From: Chitinophagales bacterium
GTDB taxonomy: Bacteria > Bacteroidota > Bacteroidia > Chitinophagales > Chitinophagaceae
DNA length: 7,003 bases
Direction: 5' to 3'
Assembly: GCA_025355935.1 (NCBI GenBank)
Contig: JANXYS010000130.1
Location: 1-7,003, forward strand
In this document: positions 1 to 6,731 of the stretch, in pieces
Layout of the letters: the number at the start of each line of letters is the position of its first letter
Numbering within the stretch: the stretch's first letter is position 1
Notes under the pieces: generated by a model
What the model saw: only the letters and a program-made list of their open reading frames with translations
The model's database searches: none
What the model was told of the DNA's origin: nothing
Position numbers and translations under genes: made by a program

Positions 1-476
1 GCCCATTGCCGGTCCTCATCAGTAATAAAAAAATTGCAATCTGCTACCTGGTGTACAAACCTCTCGTAGTGCCACAATATCCTCCACCACCATTTTCCTG
101 TGCTTTTAAATCGCATGGCTTCGATGTTATGCGAATGTACTACCAAGTTTACACTAGTAAGTTTTTTCTGCAAATATCCGAGCCATCCAAAATAAGGATG
201 CTCAATAATTAAATGAGTAAACCTCCCCTGATCAAGGATCTTTTTTATCTTTAGTATCAGGAATGGATTTAGATATCTCACAAAAGAACTACCCAGAGCT
301 TTCACAAGTTTTATTTTCTCTGAGGAAGGGCGCTCATTTTGATCGGTAGATATAACGGTAACCAACACACTCTGAGAGAGATAATCATAAAATGATGCGA
401 TACATTTTTGCCCGCCCATCTTAGCAGGATAAACCTGGTAAGGAGCGATCACAGCTATGTTAATTGGAGTATCCAA
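1..476 (-). CDS. Glycosyltransferase family 4-type, N-terminal part (runs off the left edge)
   Basis: Reading the minus strand in the frame that follows the yfhO stop gives 158 uninterrupted codons to the window edge. The N-terminus, INIAVIAPYQVYPAKMGGQK at residues 5-24, has the first beta strand and glycine-rich turn (GG at 21-22) of GT-B fold glycosyltransferases. Further on are EHPYFGWLGY (92-101), HSHNIEAMRFK (114-124) and the aromatic-rich KWWWRILWHYER (128-139), all typical of the acceptor-side domain of GT4-like enzymes of Bacteroidota. Such enzymes move a sugar from a nucleotide-sugar donor to a glycan or lipid-linked acceptor at the cytoplasmic face of the membrane. The donor-binding C-terminal domain lies outside the window, so neither sugar nor acceptor can be named. 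No ATG precedes the first strand. The best start is TTG at 476-474, 9 bases after the yfhO stop, which implies one transcript with yfhO. Family is well supported by eye; start and substrate are inferred. Confidence 0.85.
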   Translation of the reverse strand, partial: MDTPINIAVIAPYQVYPAKMGGQKCIASFYDYLSQSVLVTVISTDQNERPSSEKIKLVKALGSSFVRYLNPFLILKIKKILDQGRFTHLIIEHPYFGWLGYLQKKLTSVNLVVHSHNIEAMRFKSTGKWWWRILWHYERFVHQVADCNFFITDEDRQW

Positions 477-485
477 AAATGTAAT

Positions 486-3134
486 TTAAGTTTTGCTATT
501 GCTTATCTCAGCTCTTTCTTTATTGATTGTTTTACGGGCTTCAAATGCTATGCAAATAATAAAAAGGATCGCGAGCAGCCATGATGTAATTGCAGAGATA
601 TTTTTACTTACGAAATAAATCACTGGCTCAAATTTAAACTCTATTGTATGTTTGCCTGCAGGAACAGCCAGTGCTCTTAAAACGTAATCCGCCTTTATAA
701 TATCTGTTTTTTTTCCATCTATGTAGGCATTCCAATCTTTGTAAAAGACTTCACTAAAAACTGCGAGGTGCGGTGCTAATGCATTCGACTCATACTTTAT
801 CTCATCATTGTCAAAGGAAGTCATTTTGATAGTTGAAGTACTATCAGCAGGGCTAATACCTGCAACGAGCATTTTATATTTCTCATCAATTATGGCAGTA
901 TCTTTTGGATTAAAGTTCGTAAGAGCTTTCATTTCCGCGATCGGTCCATTCACAAAGGAAACACCTTTTATAAACCAGGCATTGCCGAGTGCGCCAGGAT
1001 TTCGGGAAGCCACAACTGCCTTTTCCTGCGACTGAATTACATATTTTGTATTGAGCATATTTAGTACTCCAATGTTTGGCTGCTGACCTGAAAGTTGGTA
1101 GCTCGTTAAATCATCGTAGATTCCAAGCTTAGCTGCATGATACCCACCGATTGACTTGTGGTAATATGACGTTTTAGCATTTTCAAAAGGGTTACCGCCA
1201 GAAAGATCATACACGCGGAAGTTAGGGTCCTTATCTTCAAGTATTGTTTTGTCCGCGGCACTCATAGGAAACTCCTGTTCCTCGTATTTATCCTTACTGT
1301 CAAAACTTTTTTCATTGAGGTATTTAAAATCAAATGACAGCTGATCCACCAGCGATGTGAGTATCACGGCAATGATCATGATTATTGCTTTTATCTTTTG
1401 CCTTAAGAACAGCCCTATAAAAAGCGCAGCAATTGAAACAAAAATCAGGGAGCGAAATATGTCGGAAAGAAAAAGCGAAGCCCTGTCTTTACTCAAAGCC
1501 GAAAGAAAATCTCTTGAGGCTCTTTGTGCTTCCGGATTTCCTTTAAAATTAGATACCATTCCCTCGTAAACCTGGTTGTCACGTTCAGACTTATATTGAG
1601 TCCCGCCTTCATACAGTTTTTGTTGAAGGGAGGCATCCTGGGCGTTATACAGCTCGTTAAATTTTGCAGTGCGTACCTTATTTTCATTACTGAAATCGCT
1701 GGTTGCGTAGAAGGCGAAAGCAATAAGAAAGACCACGCCAGTGGCAATAAGGCCCAATTTAAACTTCTTCCAGCTTTCAGGATCGTCGGTATCTGCAATT
1801 TTGCTTATCACCATCGCCCCTAACAGCGGGAACAACAGTTGCGGGATCACAAGGGCCATTGTAGGAACCCTGAATTTATTATATAGCGGGAAATGGTCAA
1901 ACATGAAATAATTTAATCCAGGCAGGTTCTCACCAAGGGCGAGTAATATCCCCAGGATAGAGGCCGCAAGGATCCACCACTTATGTTTTCCATCAAGATA
2001 AAACATGCCTAAAAGGAAAAGAAAGCATACTACTGCACCAAGATATACAGGCCCGTTAGTGAACGGCTGTGTGCCCCAATATAAACTTGAACTTGCATAC
2101 CCTGCAGCCTGATCGCCCCCGCCAAATTTCTCACTGATAAATTTTACAGCGTGCGCGTCCTCCCCAAGGAGTGGAAATTGATATACTTCACCATCGCGTT
2201 CCGCCTGGTGGTTACCATAGCCCATTACTCCGGGAAACATCAGGGTCATAGTTTCAGCCTTGCCGTAGCTCCACTGAAAAGCATAGTCGCGCGAAAGGCC
2301 GCTGGTTTTACCATTTATGGTTTTCTCATTACTTGTTACAGAGGGCTCCATTACAAGCTGGCCGCCTCTCTTCGATTCCTTCGCGTAGTCATAGGTTGGA
2401 AACAAGCTTATGGCATTACTGGCAACGCCAAGCATACCCGCAACTACCAGCAGTCCAAGGCTTTTAACCAGGTGGGTTACCTCTTTGTTTTTGATAAGAT
2501 GAATGATGTAGCTCACCGACATGATAAGTAAGACAAAAAAAAGATAATAGCTCACCTGTTGATGGCCCTGCGCAATCTGTAGAGAAGTAAACAAAGCTGC
2601 CAGTGTAAAGCCAAGGAAATATTTTTTATTAAAAATAAGGATGCATGCGCCGAGGACTGCTGGCGCATAGGCAAGTGCAAGCATTTGCGTATTGTGACCT
2701 GCGGTGATAATAATAGGAGAGAAGCTGCAATATGCGTATGCTAATGCGCCCAGGATGCCTGCGAGAGATCTTAATCGCAGGCACATGCATAAAAAATAAA
2801 AGCAGATACAGGTAAGGAAGAAGAAATTCATTGGTTGCGGGAGCCACAGCTGAAAGATTCCATCAAGAAATTGTATGGGAGACCACGCGCCTTGTATGAC
2901 TATCTGGTATGCGGGCATACCGCTGAACATGCTGCTTACCCAAAGCGGAAAATGACCATGAGCTTCTTTATATTGAAAAGACTGGTGACTCATACCATGC
3001 CAGCCGGTAATATCTGATTGCTTTAAAATCACGCCACTTTCAAGGGCAGGCTTGCAGAAAATCACGGAAATAATCAGGAACACGGCCAGTGCAATAAGAT
3101 GTGGAGCTATCGTTTTAAAACCGAAATTTTTCAT
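486..3134 (-). CDS. YfhO family multi-spanning membrane protein (GT-C-like)
   Basis: From the ATG at 3134 this encodes 882 residues, near the usual size of Bacteroidota YfhO proteins. It opens with a membrane helix (about 10-28), followed by an external loop containing LKQSDITGWHG with Asp41, the place where GT-C fold glycosyltransferases carry a catalytic acidic residue. Many hydrophobic helices follow, with conserved-looking AGHNTQMLALAYAP (145-158) and QGHQQVSYYLFF (189-200). A more polar region comes late, ending in the family signature FYKDWNAYIDGKK and VLRALAVPAGKHTIEFKF (about 797-835), then a last helix (about 847-865) and a charged tail. In Bacillus subtilis YfhO is implicated in lipoteichoic acid glycosylation, taking sugar from a lipid carrier outside the cell. 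Bacteroidota lack that polymer, so the acceptor here is unknown, and catalytic activity is inferred. An upstream in-frame TTG at 3158 lies inside the predicted -7 box, so the ATG is preferred. A glycosyltransferase gene follows after 9 bases. Confidence 0.9.
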   Translation of the reverse strand: MKNFGFKTIAPHLIALAVFLIISVIFCKPALESGVILKQSDITGWHGMSHQSFQYKEAHGHFPLWVSSMFSGMPAYQIVIQGAWSPIQFLDGIFQLWLPQPMNFFFLTCICFYFLCMCLRLRSLAGILGALAYAYCSFSPIIITAGHNTQMLALAYAPAVLGACILIFNKKYFLGFTLAALFTSLQIAQGHQQVSYYLFFVLLIMSVSYIIHLIKNKEVTHLVKSLGLLVVAGMLGVASNAISLFPTYDYAKESKRGGQLVMEPSVTSNEKTINGKTSGLSRDYAFQWSYGKAETMTLMFPGVMGYGNHQAERDGEVYQFPLLGEDAHAVKFISEKFGGGDQAAGYASSSLYWGTQPFTNGPVYLGAVVCFLFLLGMFYLDGKHKWWILAASILGILLALGENLPGLNYFMFDHFPLYNKFRVPTMALVIPQLLFPLLGAMVISKIADTDDPESWKKFKLGLIATGVVFLIAFAFYATSDFSNENKVRTAKFNELYNAQDASLQQKLYEGGTQYKSERDNQVYEGMVSNFKGNPEAQRASRDFLSALSKDRASLFLSDIFRSLIFVSIAALFIGLFLRQKIKAIIMIIAVILTSLVDQLSFDFKYLNEKSFDSKDKYEEQEFPMSAADKTILEDKDPNFRVYDLSGGNPFENAKTSYYHKSIGGYHAAKLGIYDDLTSYQLSGQQPNIGVLNMLNTKYVIQSQEKAVVASRNPGALGNAWFIKGVSFVNGPIAEMKALTNFNPKDTAIIDEKYKMLVAGISPADSTSTIKMTSFDNDEIKYESNALAPHLAVFSEVFYKDWNAYIDGKKTDIIKADYVLRALAVPAGKHTIEFKFEPVIYFVSKNISAITSWLLAILFIICIAFEARKTINKERAEISNSKT

Positions 3135-3155
3135 TAATATTTTTTTAAACTGGGG

Positions 3156-3163
3156 CAAATTTA
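3156..3163 (-). promoter_or_regulatory. Predicted -7 box of the yfhO-glycosyltransferase unit
   Basis: On the minus strand these bases read TAAATTTG, an exact match to the Bacteroidota -7 consensus TAnnTTTG. A T-rich stretch about 18 bases upstream (TTTTA) could serve as a weak -33 element. Transcription would start near 3150, giving a leader of about 15 bases before the ATG at 3134. The leader is A-rich (TTAAAAAAATATTA) without a Shine-Dalgarno sequence, as is common in this phylum. The -33 match is poor, so the call is moderate. Confidence 0.45.
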
Positions 3164-3234
3164 TGCTTTAAGATAATATATAAAATAATCGTCGGGTTTA
3201 TTTGCTGTCCTTTTACCGTAATGGTTTTGTATTC

Positions 3235-5829
3235 TTAATTAGATGAACCCTGGATAGTCTGCAAAACATCGCTATCCCGAACATTCCTCCTTTTGAAGAG
3301 TGCTGCATCGAATTTTCCAAATTTCCAGTTGAAATTAAGGCGTAGAAGTTGAGGGTCCCGGTATCGGCGATAATCCTGGGAATACCCGTTAGCATCCGAA
3401 TGAACTCCGTTCACACGGCTTCTGAAAATATCACTAAACTGAAGCGTCAGGCTTCCTGCATTATTTTTTAGAAACTCTTTTTTCAGCGCTATATCTGCAC
3501 CATAGGATGGTTTTAGGTAACCCTGGGCAGTCGTTTGAGGGCCGCCTCCAAAACCACCAGCATTTCCGCCCAACATCCTGCTATTAGCGCCTGAGGGAGG
3601 AAGAATGGTTTTAGCCTGGTATTCGCCAGATACCTGAAGAGTATAGCTGGCTGGCAGTTTAAAAGTGTTATTGATTTTTGCGAACCAGCTTGTTTGATTT
3701 CTAGTTCCTGATGCCGCAAGATTCTCAGCGTTTATTTTAACATGAAAAATATTTACACTTGAAATAATGTCCCACCAGTTCACTACGTGATTTTTACCGG
3801 TTACTTCCAAACCTGCCGTAACACTATTATCGGCATTTGCATAGCTGAAATACCTTCCGGGTTTTAATGGGTTAATGACTGAATCAATAAATTGATAGCG
3901 GATGATCAATTTATTTGTTTGTTTGCCATATAAGCTAAACAGAATGCTGTTAGCGCTATGATACTGGCGCGAATAGGCCACCTCAATAAGGTTTGTAAAC
4001 TCGGGGCGTAATGAAGGATTACCCACAAATAAATTTAGCGAATCGGAAAAGTCAACGAAAGGAATTAATTGAAAAAAGTTTGGACGGTTGATTTTTCTTG
4101 CGATATTAAATTGCAAATCCTCCCGCTTATTTAAATTATAACTCAGGAAAACGGACGGGAAGAGGCTTAGGGGATAACTGTTCGAAAAGACTTTGTTCCT
4201 GGAAATGTAGTTTCCTTTGTATTCAGACCGTTCTACCCGCAATCCTGCCTGGTAAGAAAAAGACTGTATTTTTTTAGAATAACTGGCATAACCTGCTAAC
4301 ACCTGGTCATTGTATGAATACCGAACGCCTATCGCTGGTAAGAGTATGTACTCCCGGGAATTAATATTCTCAAGGTAATTGTCATTCCAATTATGAAAAC
4401 TCCTTAAACTTGCACGAACTCCAAATTCAAATTTTTGCGTTTTACTGAACGGGTCAACGTAATCAGCCTGCAACACCATGTTATGGGAGCTTCCTCCTCC
4501 TGTGGCAAGTTGCGAAGATTGCTCAGGCTTCGGATGATAATATTCATCGTACAGGTGATTTTTATACTGTGACGTATTATGATTGGAGTTATAGATATAA
4601 TTCACATCTGCCGTTAGTTCACGCCCCGATCGCTCAAAAAGATGCTTAAAGCCGAGTGAACTACCATACGCCACAAAACCAGCATTTACATTTAGATATC
4701 GCTCGATATTTTCGCGTATATTATTATTGTTTGAATTACTATCCGTCGTTATCTTATACAGATCTGTGGCCCTGAAATCCCCATTGACGGCGTTTCCGCT
4801 CAATGTCAGTGTGTTTCGGTTATCAAGGAAATAGTCAACTCCTGCCCGAAAAAATCCAAAAACATTTTTATTCACGGGGTTGAAATTCTCGTTATGTAAC
4901 ACAAGTCCTCCCGGAATGGTATCCACTCTGGTGCTGAAAATCCTGGAGACGGTCTTCCTGAATGCAAGGTTTCCAGCAGCAAAAAAATTCACTTTATTTT
5001 TTTTGATACTGAAGTCACCCCCAAAGGTTGGTTTGCCGCGGTTGTCGATTGATGATCTTAGATTTCCGTTATACCCGGCTTTATTAGTCTTTTTTAAAAC
5101 TAAGTTTATGATCCCACTTCCTCCGCCACTTGCATCATACCTGGCTGAGGGGTTTGTAATGATTTCTATCGATGAAACCTGGTCTGCGGGAATTTGTTCA
5201 AGCGTGAGGGTAGTAGGTCGGCCATCAACGAAAATTTGAGGGGTTGCATTTCTTAACGTTACGTTTCCATCAAGGTCAACGCTCAACGATGGCACATTTT
5301 TCATAACATCCGCCGCTGTACCCCCCGTTGCGGAAATATCTTTTTCGACATTATAAATTCTCTTGTCGAAACTTAATTGTAAAAGCGGGCGGCTACTATT
5401 TACTATTAGGTTTTTAAGGGCCAGTGTATCTGTCTGCAACAAAATATTGCCCATGTTAATGTTGGCGGGAGCTTGCCCATTGACGGTTTTAAAGGTAACC
5501 TTCTGCGAAAAACCCTGGTATCCTAAGGCAGAAGTGGTAATATGCAAATGAGAAACAAGTAATTTATTTACAAAGTTAAACTCGCCATTTTGGTTAGATA
5601 ACGAGGTCATCAATGACAATTCCTTTTTGAAGTTATTTACCGAATCGAACTGCTGCTCAACCAGAAGTACAACTGCGTCCTTAATAGGGTGGCCGGTGCG
5701 ATGATCTATAATTTTTCCATAGATGTGAACAGTGATAGGTTCACGATTGGGCGTCGTGACTTGCGCATATAGATCAATGCCCGTAAGCATTATCACAAGG
5801 GTGAATAAAGTAGTTAGTTTTGTATTCAT
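3235..5829 (-). CDS. Outer membrane beta-barrel receptor (TonB-dependent receptor-like, OMP_b-brl_3 type)
   Basis: From the ATG at 5829 this encodes 864 residues. A signal peptide spans about 1-22, with likely cleavage after LYA. A carboxypeptidase-regulatory-like Ig fold follows (about 34-115; GKIIDHRTGHPIKDAVVLL, then NGEFNF). A plug-like domain lies at about 145-247, with TAADVMKNVPSLSVDLDGNV, IFVDGRPTTL, IPADQVSSIEIITNPSARYD and GIINLVLKK, and the rest is a large outer-membrane beta barrel. The end, LRLNFNWKFGKFDAALFKRR, is the usual final strand plus basic tail of this family. Members take up or bind large or scarce ligands at the outer membrane; the ligand cannot be read from the sequence. 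No TonB box, SusD partner or FecR/sigma gene is visible nearby, so energy coupling is inferred from family only. A glycine-rich loop occurs at 754-763. An in-frame TTG three codons upstream is less likely as start, since the ATG gives a cleaner signal peptide. Confidence 0.9.
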   Translation of the reverse strand: MNTKLTTLFTLVIMLTGIDLYAQVTTPNREPITVHIYGKIIDHRTGHPIKDAVVLLVEQQFDSVNNFKKELSLMTSLSNQNGEFNFVNKLLVSHLHITTSALGYQGFSQKVTFKTVNGQAPANINMGNILLQTDTLALKNLIVNSSRPLLQLSFDKRIYNVEKDISATGGTAADVMKNVPSLSVDLDGNVTLRNATPQIFVDGRPTTLTLEQIPADQVSSIEIITNPSARYDASGGGSGIINLVLKKTNKAGYNGNLRSSIDNRGKPTFGGDFSIKKNKVNFFAAGNLAFRKTVSRIFSTRVDTIPGGLVLHNENFNPVNKNVFGFFRAGVDYFLDNRNTLTLSGNAVNGDFRATDLYKITTDSNSNNNNIRENIERYLNVNAGFVAYGSSLGFKHLFERSGRELTADVNYIYNSNHNTSQYKNHLYDEYYHPKPEQSSQLATGGGSSHNMVLQADYVDPFSKTQKFEFGVRASLRSFHNWNDNYLENINSREYILLPAIGVRYSYNDQVLAGYASYSKKIQSFSYQAGLRVERSEYKGNYISRNKVFSNSYPLSLFPSVFLSYNLNKREDLQFNIARKINRPNFFQLIPFVDFSDSLNLFVGNPSLRPEFTNLIEVAYSRQYHSANSILFSLYGKQTNKLIIRYQFIDSVINPLKPGRYFSYANADNSVTAGLEVTGKNHVVNWWDIISSVNIFHVKINAENLAASGTRNQTSWFAKINNTFKLPASYTLQVSGEYQAKTILPPSGANSRMLGGNAGGFGGGPQTTAQGYLKPSYGADIALKKEFLKNNAGSLTLQFSDIFRSRVNGVHSDANGYSQDYRRYRDPQLLRLNFNWKFGKFDAALFKRRNVRDSDVLQTIQGSSN

Positions 5830-5873
5830 AGCCAGCAAAAGCTATTAAAAATAGTAATTAAGAAGTTACATTT

Positions 5874-6479
5874 TTAATAATATACATATTCTATTACAAT
5901 CTGAAGCAATCCAATAATAAGTCCGGTACCCGCAGCAATTATCTTAAGACGTTCCGGATAGTTGCCAGCTGCTCTTAAAACGGACGCTTCAATATCAGCT
6001 TCGGCAATCTTAGATATTTTAGCGGCTACCATTTTTTCTAACTCAAACTTAGACAATATTTCGGAGCTCTGTTTTTGAAGTAACACAGGCAATATACTTT
6101 CAACTTCCTCCAAAAATACCACCCTGAACTTTTCAAGCGTTTTTTCGCCCATGACCTGATGCATGAGCGGAAAAGCCTCTTTTAATTTCTCCTTCAAAAA
6201 ATAATCAACATGCTCTTCTATTTCTGGCCTAAGTGCATTTATTACTGACGTGCTATCAAATAGTTTCAAGCGTCCGGCAGACTCAGCTGATCGCGCAATA
6301 TATGACGCTATTTCACGCCCAATTTTTCCCCTGTTTGCGGGTAAAAATCCATGTAATTTCACACCGGCCATTAATGTCATCTTATAAGGTCGAAAGATGA
6401 AAAACATCACTATTGAAGTCAGTGACCAGCAAGCAGCTACAGGCACAAGCAACATTAATATGATCTTAGTCACGGGCAT
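5874..6479 (-). CDS. DUF445 family membrane protein, short form
   Basis: This 201-residue protein has a membrane helix near each end (about 5-29 and 180-200) and a helical, charged middle. After the first helix comes FRPYKMTLMAGVKLHGFLPANR (29-50, key residues R30, P31, G44, P47, R50), then GKIGREIA. This is the hallmark of DUF445/YheB-like proteins: a helix, an FxP motif, then GxxPxxR. The remainder, including EHVDYFLKEKLKEAFPL (89-105) and GEKTLEKF (111-118) and the glycine-containing last helix, matches the about 200-residue form common in Bacteroidota. Function is unknown for the family; the second helix at the very C-terminus suggests a hairpin with both ends in the inner membrane. The first helix, ACWSLTSIVMFFIFRP, departs from the usual GWxTNWIAIKMLFHP-like pattern, losing the Asn-Trp and Lys. 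It starts at an ATG, and its stop lies 44 bases before the receptor start, so the two may be co-transcribed. Confidence 0.8.
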   Translation of the reverse strand: MPVTKIILMLLVPVAACWSLTSIVMFFIFRPYKMTLMAGVKLHGFLPANRGKIGREIASYIARSAESAGRLKLFDSTSVINALRPEIEEHVDYFLKEKLKEAFPLMHQVMGEKTLEKFRVVFLEEVESILPVLLQKQSSEILSKFELEKMVAAKISKIAEADIEASVLRAAGNYPERLKIIAAGTGLIIGLLQIVIEYVYY

Positions 6480-6490
6480 TTAAACGATCT

Positions 6491-6520
6491 CAAAGTAACG
6501 TTTTTTTAAATCTTTCAAAA
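6491..6520 (-). promoter_or_regulatory. Possible promoter of the DUF445 gene
   Basis: On the minus strand a TTTTG (6520-6516) is followed after 17 bases by TTACTTTG (6498-6491), which differs from the Bacteroidota TAnnTTTG box at one position. The spacing is slightly short of the usual 19-21. Initiation would fall a few bases before the ATG at 6479, leaving almost no leader. It lies back to back with the tRNA promoter. This is a weak call based on pattern only. Confidence 0.3.
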
Positions 6521-6525
6521 TGTAA

Positions 6526-6557
6526 TTTTGTCTGAGACCAGATTTTTTATATTTTTG
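6526..6557 (+). promoter_or_regulatory. Predicted promoter of tRNA-His
   Basis: TTTTG at 6526-6530 serves as the -33 element, and TATTTTTG at 6550-6557 matches the Bacteroidota -7 consensus TAnnTTTG exactly. The 19-base spacer is within the normal range for this phylum. Transcription should begin around 6563-6565, some 10 bases before the tRNA 5' end. A second TAnnTTTG match (TAATTTTG, 6523-6530) overlaps the -33 element but has no partner upstream. Confidence 0.65.
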
Positions 6558-6574
6558 CTGCCCGAATCAAAAAT

Positions 6575-6649
6575 GGTAGTCGTAGCTCAGTTGGTTAGAG
6601 CATCAGATTGTGATTCTGAGGGTCGGGGGTTCGAGCCCCCTCGATTACC
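6575..6649 (+). tRNA. tRNA-His, anticodon GTG
   Basis: A full cloverleaf can be folded. The acceptor stem pairs 6576-6582 with 6642-6648 (one G-U). The D stem is GCTC/GAGC (6585-6588 with 6598-6601). The anticodon stem is TCAGA/TCTGA (6603-6607 with 6615-6619) around loop TTGTGAT, with GTG at 6610-6612. The five-base variable loop is GGGTC. The T stem pairs 6625-6629 with 6637-6641 around TTCGAGC. The histidine identity pair is present: an extra G at 6575 (position -1) faces C73 at 6649. The next three bases are CAC, so the CCA end is not encoded and must be added by the CCA-adding enzyme. Its own promoter and terminator make it a single-gene unit, divergent from the DUF445 gene. Confidence 0.97.
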
Positions 6650-6691
6650 CACAACTAAAGCGGTCCAGTCAATTAATCGCAAAGACTGTAT

Positions 6692-6731
6692 AGAAGCGGA
6701 TTTTGACATTTGTCGGAATTCGCTTTTTTTA
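6692..6731 (+). terminator. Intrinsic terminator of tRNA-His
   Basis: Bases 6694-6707 pair with 6712-6725 to give a continuous 14-base-pair stem (three G-U pairs) closed by the four-base loop ATTT. The 3' side runs directly into TTTTTTT (6724-6730). This is a classic factor-independent terminator, about 45 bases after the tRNA 3' end. Confidence 0.85.

Noticed and set aside
6..212. Plus-strand 68-codon open frame at the left edge
   Set aside because: It lies antisense to the glycosyltransferase frame, which has clear family motifs; its own translation resembles nothing.
1493..1798. Minus-strand 101-codon open frame within yfhO
   Set aside because: Out-of-frame overlap with a well-supported gene; low-complexity translation without recognisable motifs.
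2151..2531. Plus-strand 126-codon open frame
   Set aside because: Antisense shadow inside yfhO, with no family resemblance and no promoter or start context.
3164..3234. Possible terminator after the receptor gene
   Set aside because: Only very short imperfect inverted repeats are present, and none is followed by a T-run on the minus strand.
4880..5239. Plus-strand 119-codon open frame
   Set aside because: Antisense to the conserved plug domain of the receptor; coding constraint there explains the open frame.
5838..5838. TTG start for the outer-membrane receptor three codons upstream of the ATG
   Set aside because: The ATG at 5829 gives a standard signal peptide (MNTK followed by a hydrophobic core); the extra residues add nothing.
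5841..5854. Small AT-only-looped inverted repeat CTATT-AAA-AATAG between DUF445 and the receptor
   Set aside because: A five-pair AT-rich stem is too weak and too likely by chance in this AT-rich spacer to call a regulatory element.
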